This document shows, one piece after another, positions 38,201-44,461 of a stretch of DNA of 64,000 nt (its first letter is position 1; each line of letters begins with the position of its first letter). The stretch is from positions 498,001 through 562,000 of the forward strand of contig WNWL01000004.1 of the NCBI GenBank assembly GCA_009733745.1. Direction: 5' to 3'. The notes under the pieces are model-generated. The model had not been told where the DNA came from and made no database searches. It worked only from the letters and a program-made list of their open reading frames with translations. A program made the position numbers and the translations under genes. This DNA is from Oceanobacillus sp. HTM 045 (GTDB lineage: Bacteria; Pseudomonadota; Alphaproteobacteria; Rhodobacterales; Rhodobacteraceae).

Positions 38201-38339
38201 GGCGCGCGACATGGCGTCCATCGCCAAGGACAACGCCTCCAGGGCCCCGGTGAAGGAGGCGACCCCGCCGGACACGCCGAAGGGCAGCGACGCGCCGAAG
38301 GGCGGCGGCTCGGGCGGCCGCGGATCGAAGGGCAACTGA
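35286..38339 (+). CDS. Giant flotillin-like SPFH protein with hendecad-repeat stalk
   Basis: 1017 residues, about twice the usual bacterial flotillin (500-600). Residues 7-31 form one membrane segment. The SPFH/band-7 domain spans about 35-230 (AFVWPIIHDITPVNMNTLPLAV, then SGKFVSAMRTVASQMTMEELHENRD). From 283 to 788 there are 506 residues divisible into 46 eleven-residue units, with the first 28 arranged as seven 44-residue repeats; pattern xEIAxREAxEx. The tail has the flotillin-type MLERIEGIVAASVKPLEKINEIKI and a glycine/proline-rich end. Flotillins form large membrane-bound cages or microdomains. The position between the importer and the molybdenum hydroxylase suggests it scaffolds that system; this is inference. 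GGGAGGGTAGG precedes ATG 35286. Confidence 0.9.
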   Translation: MTGELIGQLVLWLIVIVVAIFIIYWVMHWLYRRSTKEVAFVRTGFLGEKVVIDGGAFVWPIIHDITPVNMNTLPLAVTRARQDALITRDRMRVDVDAEFYLRVEPTSDAVSIAAATLGRRTLEPERLHALLSGKFVSAMRTVASQMTMEELHENRDDYVGKVQELAQKGLAKNGLELESVAIIDIDQTDIEFFNPSNRFDAQGLTSVIQEIEEKRKLRNDIEQDSMIRIRMRNLEAEKESLNIERESEHARLEQEREIEFRRAQQRAELARERAERETEAEHAQIAAREAIETKRIANEKTISAARIASEEEIRQRELARQKSVESAEIATREALEKARIEQERSVAETRITNEQDTQSRDIARRRAIEEAEIAAREATEKARISQEQLVNLERITSEETTRQREIARRKALEEQEIAANEAIEAAEIARQKKLAAERIAYERETRALEIARNEALDAAEIAAREAIEAQRIAQEKRLAVERIESEEVTREREIARSRALEEAEVAAAEAVDAARIARDKKITAERIAQEQDSREREIARNRAVDQAEIAARELVETARLAQAAKVDAERVAREEEVRLKETASREAVEAARIAQERKIREEEIAAAEATRSREIARDEAVEAAELAKRDKVERSRVEIDLALDRARIEAGKARDLVNIERNRDVEAAEEQRVVEVAAAREARAAADAKVKIAQIAAQRDGESADIAREQALDAAKVARKRALEHLEIERVQALREAEIASREQVERTEIAAERGLDEARVGRQRDLRKLEVAREQAVETAEMEKAIALYEKSLEESAAHAAAEEARARAAEAEERVATVRETEASARRKKVDVTLAEKEAEEKRIAAEAERVRAAVEAEAQKLINEAENILTDGARASLFKRRMLERIEGIVAASVKPLEKINEIKIMQVGGSGMADFGNGELARVGGGSPTDEVINSALRYRVQAPLIDSLLGDMGIDGNLAKQGGLIREARDMASIAKDNASRAPVKEATPPDTPKGSDAPKGGGSGGRGSKGN
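36132..37055 (+). repeat. Seven tandem 132-bp coding repeats in the flotillin stalk
   Basis: The coding sequence for residues 283-590 consists of seven copies of a 44-residue unit, each made of four 11-residue hendecads (for example AEIAAREAIEA, QRIAQEKRLAV, ERIESEEVTRE, REIARSRALEE). Copies are diverged but keep register exactly, with no indels. The period in DNA is 132 bp. Weaker hendecads continue to residue 788. Confidence 0.9.
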
Positions 38340-38340
38340 G

Positions 38341-38778
38341 ATGGCGCGGGTCTACATTTCCTCGGTGATCGACGCCCCCGCGGCGAAGGTGTGGGAGCGA
38401 GTGCGCGACTTCAACGCGCTGCCGCGCTGGCATCCCCGCATCGCCGAGAGCCGGATCGAGGACGGGCTGCCCGCCGACAAGGTCGGCTGCATCCGAAACT
38501 TCCGGCTCCAGAACGGCGACCTGATCCGGGAGAAGCTGCTCGGCCTGTCCGACTACGATATGTTCTGCACCTACGCGATCCTCGAGAGCCCGATGCCGCT
38601 CACCGACTACATCGCCACGCTGCGCCTCACGCCGGTGACCGACGGGGACCGCTGCTTCGCGGAATGGTCGGCCGAGTTCGACTGCGCCCCGGACGTCGAG
38701 GGAGAGCTGATCGACGGCATCGGGACCAACGTCTTCCAGGGCGGGTTCGACGCCCTCAAGCGGCATTTCCGGGGGTGA
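38341..38778 (+). CDS. SRPBCC-family protein (CoxG-like), first of a tandem pair
   Basis: 145 residues. The SRPBCC/polyketide-cyclase fold is recognisable: MARVYISSVIDAPAAKVWERV, then ALPRWHPRIAESRIEDG and DRCFAEWSAEFDCAPDVEGE, with a closing helix. These proteins bind hydrophobic ligands; in CO-dehydrogenase-type loci a relative (CoxG) tethers the enzyme to the membrane or its quinone. It starts 1 bp after the flotillin stop and is followed after 4 bp by a paralogue of about the same length. Confidence 0.85.
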   Translation: MARVYISSVIDAPAAKVWERVRDFNALPRWHPRIAESRIEDGLPADKVGCIRNFRLQNGDLIREKLLGLSDYDMFCTYAILESPMPLTDYIATLRLTPVTDGDRCFAEWSAEFDCAPDVEGELIDGIGTNVFQGGFDALKRHFRG

Positions 38779-38782
38779 GGGC

Positions 38783-39226
38783 GTGGTCCGGGTCCTGAAG
38801 AGCACCATCATGGACGCGCCGGTCGACGCGGTGTGGGACGTGCTGCGCGACTTCAACGGGCACGACCGCTGGCACCCGGCGGTCGCCACCAGCGAGATCG
38901 AGCGGGGCCTGCCGTCCGACCGGGTGGGCTGCGTGCGGAACTTCCGCCTGACCGGCGGCGAGAACCTGCGCGAGCAGCTCCTCACCCTCTCGGACCTCGA
39001 GACCACCTTCACCTACTGCCTGCTGGAGACGCCGATCCCGCTGCTCAACTACGTCGCCCATGTCCGGCTGATGCCGGTGACCGACGGCGACCGGACCTTC
39101 TGGGAGTGGGAGGGCCGCTTCACCACCCCCGCGGGTCGCGAGCAGGAGCTTGGCGAGATGGTGGGGACCAACATCTACGAGGCGGGTTTCGCCGCCATCC
39201 GCGAACATATGGGGCTGGCAGCATGA
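38783..39226 (+). CDS. SRPBCC-family protein (CoxG-like), second of a tandem pair
   Basis: 147 residues, starting with GTG. It aligns end to end with the preceding gene product (VVDAVWDVLRDFNGHDRWHP against AAKVWERVRDFNALPRWHP; GCVRNFRLTGGENLREQLLTLSD against GCIRNFRLQNGDLIREKLLGLSD), so the pair arose by tandem duplication and diverged. A hydrophobic-ligand-binding role is expected from the fold. Its stop overlaps the start of the FAD subunit gene (ATGA), linking it to the molybdenum hydroxylase. Confidence 0.85.
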   Translation: MVRVLKSTIMDAPVDAVWDVLRDFNGHDRWHPAVATSEIERGLPSDRVGCVRNFRLTGGENLREQLLTLSDLETTFTYCLLETPIPLLNYVAHVRLMPVTDGDRTFWEWEGRFTTPAGREQELGEMVGTNIYEAGFAAIREHMGLAA

Positions 39227-40011
39227 CTCTGACCGTCGAGACCGTGCCGACCGTCGCCGATGCCGCGCGCAGGCTGGGTACGGGCGTGCGCTACCTGGGC
39301 GGCGGCACGCTGGTGATGCGCGCGCTGAACTATGGCGACACCTCCGTCTCGACCATCCTGCGGTCCTCCGACCCGGCGCTGACGCGGGTCGAGACGAGCG
39401 GCGACCGCATCCGCATCGGCGCCGGCGTGACGATGGCCGGCGTGATGGCGAGCCGCGACCTGGAGGCGCTGCACCCCGTCGCCCGCGTGATCGGCGGGCC
39501 GGCGGTGCGCAACATGGGCACCGTGGGCGGCAACCTCTTCGCCGACCCGCCCTATGGCGACTTCGCCGTGGCGCTCCTCGTGCTCGACGCGATGGTGCAG
39601 GTGGAAGGCGCCAGCGAGGTGCCGCTGGAGCGGTTCCTCGGCGAGCGGCGCGGACTGGTCAGCGCCGTCACCATCCGGCGGCCGGAGCGCGGGGCGTTCC
39701 GCTTCCGCAAGGTCTCGCGCGTGAAGCCCAAGGGCATCGCGGTCCTGTCGATGGCGGCCTACCTCCCCGGCGCGCCGGGGCGGATCACCGGCGCGCGCAT
39801 CGCCTACGGCAACATGGGGCCGCGCCCGATCCGCGTGGCCGCGGTCGAACAGGCGCTGGAGGGCAGGGGGCTCGACGCGGGCACAATCGCCTCCGCCGCC
39901 GGGGCGGCGCTGCAGGGCGTCAGCCCGCAGACCGACCCGATCGCGTCCGAATGGTATCGCCGCGAGGTCGCCCCGGTGCATCTCCGCCGTCTTCTGGAGG
40001 CGCAGTCATGA
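39223..40011 (+). CDS. Molybdenum hydroxylase FAD-binding subunit (CoxM/XdhM type)
   Basis: 262 residues. The FAD-binding domain of the molybdopterin dehydrogenase family is shown by RYLGGGTLVMR near the N-terminus and GPAVRNMGTVGGNLFADPPYGD near residue 90, which bind the flavin phosphates. A CO-dehydrogenase flavoprotein C-terminal domain ends the chain. It passes electrons from the iron-sulfur subunit to an acceptor. The start overlaps the upstream SRPBCC gene by four bases and the end overlaps the iron-sulfur subunit gene by four bases. Confidence 0.9.
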   Translation: MTLTVETVPTVADAARRLGTGVRYLGGGTLVMRALNYGDTSVSTILRSSDPALTRVETSGDRIRIGAGVTMAGVMASRDLEALHPVARVIGGPAVRNMGTVGGNLFADPPYGDFAVALLVLDAMVQVEGASEVPLERFLGERRGLVSAVTIRRPERGAFRFRKVSRVKPKGIAVLSMAAYLPGAPGRITGARIAYGNMGPRPIRVAAVEQALEGRGLDAGTIASAAGAALQGVSPQTDPIASEWYRREVAPVHLRRLLEAQS

Positions 40012-40478
40012 GCAAGAAGCCGGTACAGTTCCGCCTCAACGGCGCGGAGCGGGCGGTGTTCGTCGAGGGCGGGCAGAACCTGCTCGACACCATCCGCCGC
40101 GGCCTCGGCGACACCTCGCCGAAATGGGGCTGCGGGCAGGGCACCTGCGGGGCCTGCACGGTGCTGATCGACGGCCAGCCCCATCTTGCCTGCCTGACGC
40201 TGGCAGAAGCGGTCGAGGGCCGCGAGATCTCCACCAATGCCGGGCTGGGCGCGAACGGCCTGCACCCGCTGCAACAGGCCTTCATGGACCATTTCGCGGC
40301 CCAGTGCGGCTTCTGCACCAGCGGGATGCTGATGGCCGCGAAGGCACTGCTGGACCGCAACCCCAACCCGACGCGCGACGAGGTGATCGAGGCGATCAGC
40401 GGCAACATCTGCCGTTGCACCGGCTACGAACCGATCATCGACGCCATCCTCGACGCGGCGAAGCGGAGGGCGGCGTGA
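40008..40478 (+). CDS. Molybdenum hydroxylase (2Fe-2S) subunit (CoxS type)
   Basis: 156 residues with both expected clusters. The plant-type ferredoxin site uses C42, C47, C50 and C62 (GCGQGTCGACTVLIDG). The second, helical-domain site uses C100-x2-C103 and C135-x-C137 (CGFC, CRC). It carries electrons from the molybdenum site to the FAD subunit. ATGA overlap with the FAD subunit gene. The large subunit gene follows after 349 bp of non-coding DNA rather than directly, which is unusual for these operons. Confidence 0.93.
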   Translation: MSKKPVQFRLNGAERAVFVEGGQNLLDTIRRGLGDTSPKWGCGQGTCGACTVLIDGQPHLACLTLAEAVEGREISTNAGLGANGLHPLQQAFMDHFAAQCGFCTSGMLMAAKALLDRNPNPTRDEVIEAISGNICRCTGYEPIIDAILDAAKRRAA

Positions 40479-40536
40479 TGGGGTGGGACTTTTCGTGCTC
40501 CATGGCTTCATCCGAACGCCGAAGCTCCGGTGCGGA

Positions 40537-40666
40537 GGGCGTCGCCCGACCCTGGGTGGGCGATGCCACGGCCGGTCGGCGCGCGCCGCACCCGAAAGCC
40601 CCGATGCTTGTCGTTCTGAAACGGAGTCGCCATTCGCTCTCCCGGGGGGAGGGTCGGGCGACGCCC
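40537..40666. repeat. 130-bp element bounded by 17-bp perfect inverted repeats
   Basis: GGGCGTCGCCCGACCCT at 40537-40553 is repeated in inverted orientation at 40650-40666. The 96 bp between has no gene. It lies in the 349-bp gap between the iron-sulfur and large subunit genes. It could be a small non-autonomous repeat element inserted into the operon, or a long-range RNA hairpin. No flanking target duplication is obvious. Confidence 0.55.
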
Positions 40667-40752
40667 GGCCTGCGGGCCGTGCGGGACGGCTGGTCGAGGG
40701 AGTGCCCGGAAAACCTGAACCGGAACCGCGGCAAATTCCTGGGGCGGAGCCG

Positions 40753-40809
40753 CGTTAACACCTTTTCCCTGCAAGATCAGACACTTGCGAAGGTTGCAGC
40801 CTTGCAACC
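40753..40809 (+). promoter_or_regulatory. 57-bp conserved element, copy B, upstream of the molybdenum large subunit gene
   Basis: Starts with CGTTAACAC and ends with the dyad TTGCA-GCCT-TGCAA plus CC. It aligns gap-free with copies at 26561-26617 (inverted) and 59747-59803. Its end lies 18 nt before the start codon at 40828, exactly the distance seen for the copy before ureC. In the dyad the second and penultimate bases change together relative to the other copies (C/G to T/A), which keeps the palindrome. Confidence 0.65.
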
Positions 40810-40827
40810 CGTCTCCCGGAGGCAATC

Positions 40828-42585
40828 ATGAGCACGGTCGAGTTCCGCAAGGACCTGTTCGCCGACGAGCGCGACGACAACCTCAACACCATCGGCAAGC
40901 CCGAGCGGCGGCAGGACATCCTGGGCCACGTCACCGGCCGGACGAAGTATTTCGACGACCACCTGTTCGACGGGCTCCTGCACATGCGCTGCACCCGCAG
41001 CCCGCACCACCACGCCCGGATCCGCTCCATCGACACCCGCGAGGCGGAGCGGATGCCCGGCGTCGTCCGCGTGCTGACCGGCAAGGACGTGCCGGTGAAC
41101 CTCAACACGCTCCTGTCGCTGATGAACTTCGGCAAGGACGACGAGGCGGTGCTGGCCGAGCGCAAGGTCGCCTATCGCGGCGAGCCGGTGGCCGCCGTGA
41201 TCGCCGGAACCGACCGCGAGGCCCGCGCCGCGGCCGCGGCGGTGCGCGTCGACTGGGAGGTGCTTCCCCACGTCCTCGACGTGGAGGAGGCCATCGCGCC
41301 CAACGCGCCGGTGGTGAACGAGACCTACCCCAACAACACCTTCGACTACCACGACCGCTACGACCACCAGAAGCTCCGCTTCGGCGATGTCGAGAGCGCC
41401 TTCGCCACGGCCGACCACATTGTCGAGGGGCGCTACTCGATGTCGCCCATCGAGCAGGCCCCGGTCGAGACCTGCGGCGCCATCGCCGCGCCCGAGGGGG
41501 CGGACCGGTTTGTCTGCCACACCTCGACGCAGGCGCTGTTCTTCTCGCTCGGCACCACGGCGAAGCTGCTCGACATGCCGTCCAACCGGCTGCACTTCAT
41601 CGGCGGCACCGTGGGCGGCGGTTTCGGCGGCAAGGTGGACAGCATCCACGAACCGCTCGCCGTGCTCGGCGCGCTCGTGACCAACCGGCCGGTGAAATAC
41701 TCCTGGGACCGGGAGGAGGAGATGCAGGTCGGCGCGCCCCGCGGCGCGGAGGTCTGGTACCTGAAGGACGGCGTGATGCGCGACGGGCGCATCGTCGCCC
41801 GCCAGTTCCGCGGCTATTTCGACAGCGGCGCCTATACCCGGCTGTCCTCCTACGCGATCATCAAGGGTACCGGGCACCTGCCGGGGCCATACACCATCCC
41901 GAACGTCTCGTCCGACGTGTTCTGCGTCTACACCAACCGCACGCCGGCGACCGCGATGCGCGGCTTCGGGATCACCGGCGTCGATTTCGCCATCGAGCGG
42001 CACATGGACAAGGTTGCCCGGCGGGTGGGGATGAACCCGCTGGAACTGCGCATCCTGAACAGCTACCGCGACGGCGACATGAAGCCCCACCGGCGCGTCG
42101 CCCACAACTGCGCGCTGGTCGAATGCGTCCAGGTGGTCTCGGAGAAATCGGGCTGGGCCATCGGCCCCGAGTTCCGCGCCGCCAGTTCCATGACCGGCGG
42201 CGGCGGCCCGCGGGCCGAGATCCCGCACACGGTGACGGACGAGGACGGCAGGATCGGCGAGCGCCGTTCCGGCCGGGCCGGCACCGCGCCGCGCCCCGCC
42301 ACGCCGGCCCGTCCCGCCGCCGCGGCGCCGCAGCGCCCGGCCTACGAGCCGCAGCCCTACACGCCGCAGCCCTACACCCCGCCCAGCGCACCGCAGCCGC
42401 TCTACCAGCCGGAGCCCTACCGCCCGTCCGCGGCGGAGCCGCACCGGCCGAAGCCGCCGGAGCCTGACACCAAGCCCAAGCCGCGGCCCGAGCCCGCGCC
42501 GCAGCCGGAGCCGACCCGCCCCTTCGACCGCGGCGTCAACCGCCCCGGCGCGTCGCGCTTCATCTCCGGCACGAGGAGGCGCTGA
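40828..42585 (+). CDS. Molybdenum hydroxylase large subunit, N-terminal half, with proline-rich tail
   Basis: 585 residues. Residues 1-485 match the first part of xanthine dehydrogenase/CoxL-type large subunits: GKPERRQDILGHVTGRTKYFDD, the molybdopterin loop GGTVGGGFGGK near 268, and TPATAMRGFG near 374, which is the xanthine-dehydrogenase-like form rather than the copper-binding motif of CO dehydrogenase. The chain does not continue into the second molybdopterin domain. Instead residues 486-585 are a proline/alanine-rich tail. The missing half is the next gene, whose start overlaps this stop (TGATG). GGAGG precedes ATG 40828. The split is probably genuine since both parts have ribosome binding sites. 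Confidence 0.85.
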   Translation: MSTVEFRKDLFADERDDNLNTIGKPERRQDILGHVTGRTKYFDDHLFDGLLHMRCTRSPHHHARIRSIDTREAERMPGVVRVLTGKDVPVNLNTLLSLMNFGKDDEAVLAERKVAYRGEPVAAVIAGTDREARAAAAAVRVDWEVLPHVLDVEEAIAPNAPVVNETYPNNTFDYHDRYDHQKLRFGDVESAFATADHIVEGRYSMSPIEQAPVETCGAIAAPEGADRFVCHTSTQALFFSLGTTAKLLDMPSNRLHFIGGTVGGGFGGKVDSIHEPLAVLGALVTNRPVKYSWDREEEMQVGAPRGAEVWYLKDGVMRDGRIVARQFRGYFDSGAYTRLSSYAIIKGTGHLPGPYTIPNVSSDVFCVYTNRTPATAMRGFGITGVDFAIERHMDKVARRVGMNPLELRILNSYRDGDMKPHRRVAHNCALVECVQVVSEKSGWAIGPEFRAASSMTGGGGPRAEIPHTVTDEDGRIGERRSGRAGTAPRPATPARPAAAAPQRPAYEPQPYTPQPYTPPSAPQPLYQPEPYRPSAAEPHRPKPPEPDTKPKPRPEPAPQPEPTRPFDRGVNRPGASRFISGTRRR

Positions 42586-43583
42586 TGGCCATTCACAAGG
42601 GCCGCGGCTTCGCCGCCATCAACTACCCGATCGGCATGAATCTCGGCGGCGACCCGAGCCAGGCGCTGGTCCACTCCAACCCGGACGGCAAGTTCATGGT
42701 CGCGCTCTCGGCCATCGACCTCGGGCAGGGGATGAAATCCGTCACCCGCCAGATCGCGGCGGAGACGCTTGGCGTGCCTTATGACGATGTCTACGTCGAC
42801 ACCGCCGACAGCGACACCGGCCCGCACGACATGGGATCGTTCGCCTCCCGCGGCACCCACCGGGTCGGCAACGCCGTCCGCCGCGCCTCGGAGGAGGCGC
42901 GCGCGGTGCTGATGGAAGCGGCGGCGGAGGAACTGGAGGTCAACCCGGAGGACCTCGTCACCGACGGCAAGGGCAACATCCACGTCAAGGGCGCGCCGTC
43001 GCGCTCGATCACCGTGGGCGAGGCTTCCGGCGCGGCGCAGTTCAAGCAGGGCCGCACCGTCTCGGGCCGCGGCATCTTCCTGATCCCGATGTCGGACGTG
43101 GACCCCGAGACCGGCGAGATGTCGCCCGTCACCTGCTACGCCCACGCGGCGCTGGTGGTGGACGTGGAGGTGGACGACGAGACCGGGGAGGTCAACGTCC
43201 TGCAGATCAATTCCGCCTACGAGGTCGGCCGCGCGCTCAACCCGCGCATGGTCGAGCAGCAGCTCGTCGGCGGCGCGTGGATGGGCATGAGCCACGCGCT
43301 TTGGGAGACGACCGAGCCCTATTACCCGAACCGGGACCACGGGCCGGTGGATTTCAACGAGTACCTGATGCCCGGTCCCGGCGACATTGCCGAGCACCAC
43401 ATCGCCATCCTCGAACGTCCCGCGCCCGACGGCCCCTTCGGCGGCAAGGGGCCGGGCGAGATGTGCGCCAACCCGGTGCTGCCCGCGGTCGCCAACGCGG
43501 TCTACGACGCGGTCGGCGTGGAGATCGACGACCTGCCCATCACGCCCGAGAAGATCCTGCGCGCCCTGAAGGAGCGGCGCTGA
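42585..43583 (+). CDS. Molybdenum hydroxylase large subunit, C-terminal half
   Basis: 332 residues matching the second molybdopterin-binding domain of the xanthine dehydrogenase large subunit. LSAIDLGQGMKSVTRQIAAETLG corresponds to the cofactor-binding GQG motif, and GPFGGKGPGEM contains the catalytic base glutamate E292, which in normal enzymes lies near the end of one 750-800 residue chain. GAGGAGG lies upstream of ATG 42585. The active enzyme should therefore be assembled from two chains. Stop overlaps the MoxR gene start (TGATG). Confidence 0.88.
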   Translation: MAIHKGRGFAAINYPIGMNLGGDPSQALVHSNPDGKFMVALSAIDLGQGMKSVTRQIAAETLGVPYDDVYVDTADSDTGPHDMGSFASRGTHRVGNAVRRASEEARAVLMEAAAEELEVNPEDLVTDGKGNIHVKGAPSRSITVGEASGAAQFKQGRTVSGRGIFLIPMSDVDPETGEMSPVTCYAHAALVVDVEVDDETGEVNVLQINSAYEVGRALNPRMVEQQLVGGAWMGMSHALWETTEPYYPNRDHGPVDFNEYLMPGPGDIAEHHIAILERPAPDGPFGGKGPGEMCANPVLPAVANAVYDAVGVEIDDLPITPEKILRALKERR

Positions 43584-44461
43584 TGCCGGTCAGGCGCGAG
43601 ATCGACGGGATCGGTTCGCCGGAGGCGCTGAGCCACGCCCTCGAGGCGGCGCAGTACCTCGCGGACAACGAACTCGCGACCGCCGCCTATCTCGCGCTCG
43701 CCCTCGGCAAGCCGCTGCTCCTCGAAGGCGTGCCCGGCGTCGGCAAGACAGAGGCCGCCAAGGCCATCGCCTCCACCCTCGGGCGCCAGCTCATCCGGCT
43801 CCAGTGTTACGAGGGCATCGACGTCGGGCAGGCGCTCTACGAGTGGAACTACCCGCGCCAGATGCTCGCGATCCGGCAGGCTCATGACGAGTATGTCAAC
43901 GTCTACTCGGACCAGTTCCTGATCGCCCGCCCGATGCTGGAGGCGCTGCGCCACGGCGGCGACACGCTCCTGCTGATCGACGAGATCGACCGCGCCGACC
44001 ACGAGTTCGAGGCGTTCCTGCTGGAATTCCTCTCCGACTTCCAGATCACCATCCCCGAGACCGGCACCGTCCGCGCCGAGCGGCGGCCGGTGGTGGTGCT
44101 CACCTCCAACCGGACCCGCGAGCTGCACGAGGCGCTCAGGCGGCGCTGCGTCTATCACTGGATCGACTACCCGACGCCTGCGCGGGAGGCGGATATCGTG
44201 ATGGCCCGCGCTTCCTCGGTTGCGCGTTCCACGGCGGACGCGGTGGTCGCGGCGGTCTCGCGGCTGCGGCAGGAGCCGCTGGCCAAGCCGCCGGGCATCG
44301 CCGAGACGGTGGAATACGCCGAGGCCGTTACGCTGCTCGCCGCGCAGGGCGCCGACTGGCCTGCCGCCTTCCGCCGCGCGGTCGGCGTGGCGCTGAAGGA
44401 CCAGGACGACCTCGCCTTCCTCGCCCCGCGACTGGACGAACTGCTGACGGGGGCCGCATGA
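43583..44461 (+). CDS. MoxR-family AAA ATPase (CoxD-like)
   Basis: 292 residues. Walker A is GVPGVGKT at 49-56, Walker B is LLLIDEIDRAD near 131, and the sensor and arginine regions include VVVLTSNRTRELHEALRRRC. MoxR/CoxD proteins act with a von Willebrand factor A partner to mature metal enzymes; CoxD helps build the copper-molybdenum site in CO dehydrogenase. Here the pair (this gene and the next) follows a molybdenum hydroxylase that lacks the CO dehydrogenase motif, so a related but different maturation or remodelling task is inferred. Confidence 0.9.
   Translation: MPVRREIDGIGSPEALSHALEAAQYLADNELATAAYLALALGKPLLLEGVPGVGKTEAAKAIASTLGRQLIRLQCYEGIDVGQALYEWNYPRQMLAIRQAHDEYVNVYSDQFLIARPMLEALRHGGDTLLLIDEIDRADHEFEAFLLEFLSDFQITIPETGTVRAERRPVVVLTSNRTRELHEALRRRCVYHWIDYPTPAREADIVMARASSVARSTADAVVAAVSRLRQEPLAKPPGIAETVEYAEAVTLLAAQGADWPAAFRRAVGVALKDQDDLAFLAPRLDELLTGAA

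Noticed and set aside
40479-40831. 117-residue frame between the iron-sulfur and large subunit genes
   Set aside because: Composition not protein-like, contains the inverted-repeat element and regulatory element B, and overlaps the true start of the large subunit.
42281-42585. Frameshift as explanation for the split molybdenum subunit
   Set aside because: The proline-rich tail stays in frame for 100 codons and the second gene has a strong ribosome binding site with a TGATG overlap, so two evolved genes are more likely than an error.
40828-43583. CO dehydrogenase identity for the molybdenum enzyme
   Set aside because: The large subunit has AMRGFG in place of the copper-ligand motif AYRCSFR, so carbon monoxide oxidation is not supported despite CoxD/CoxE-like neighbours.
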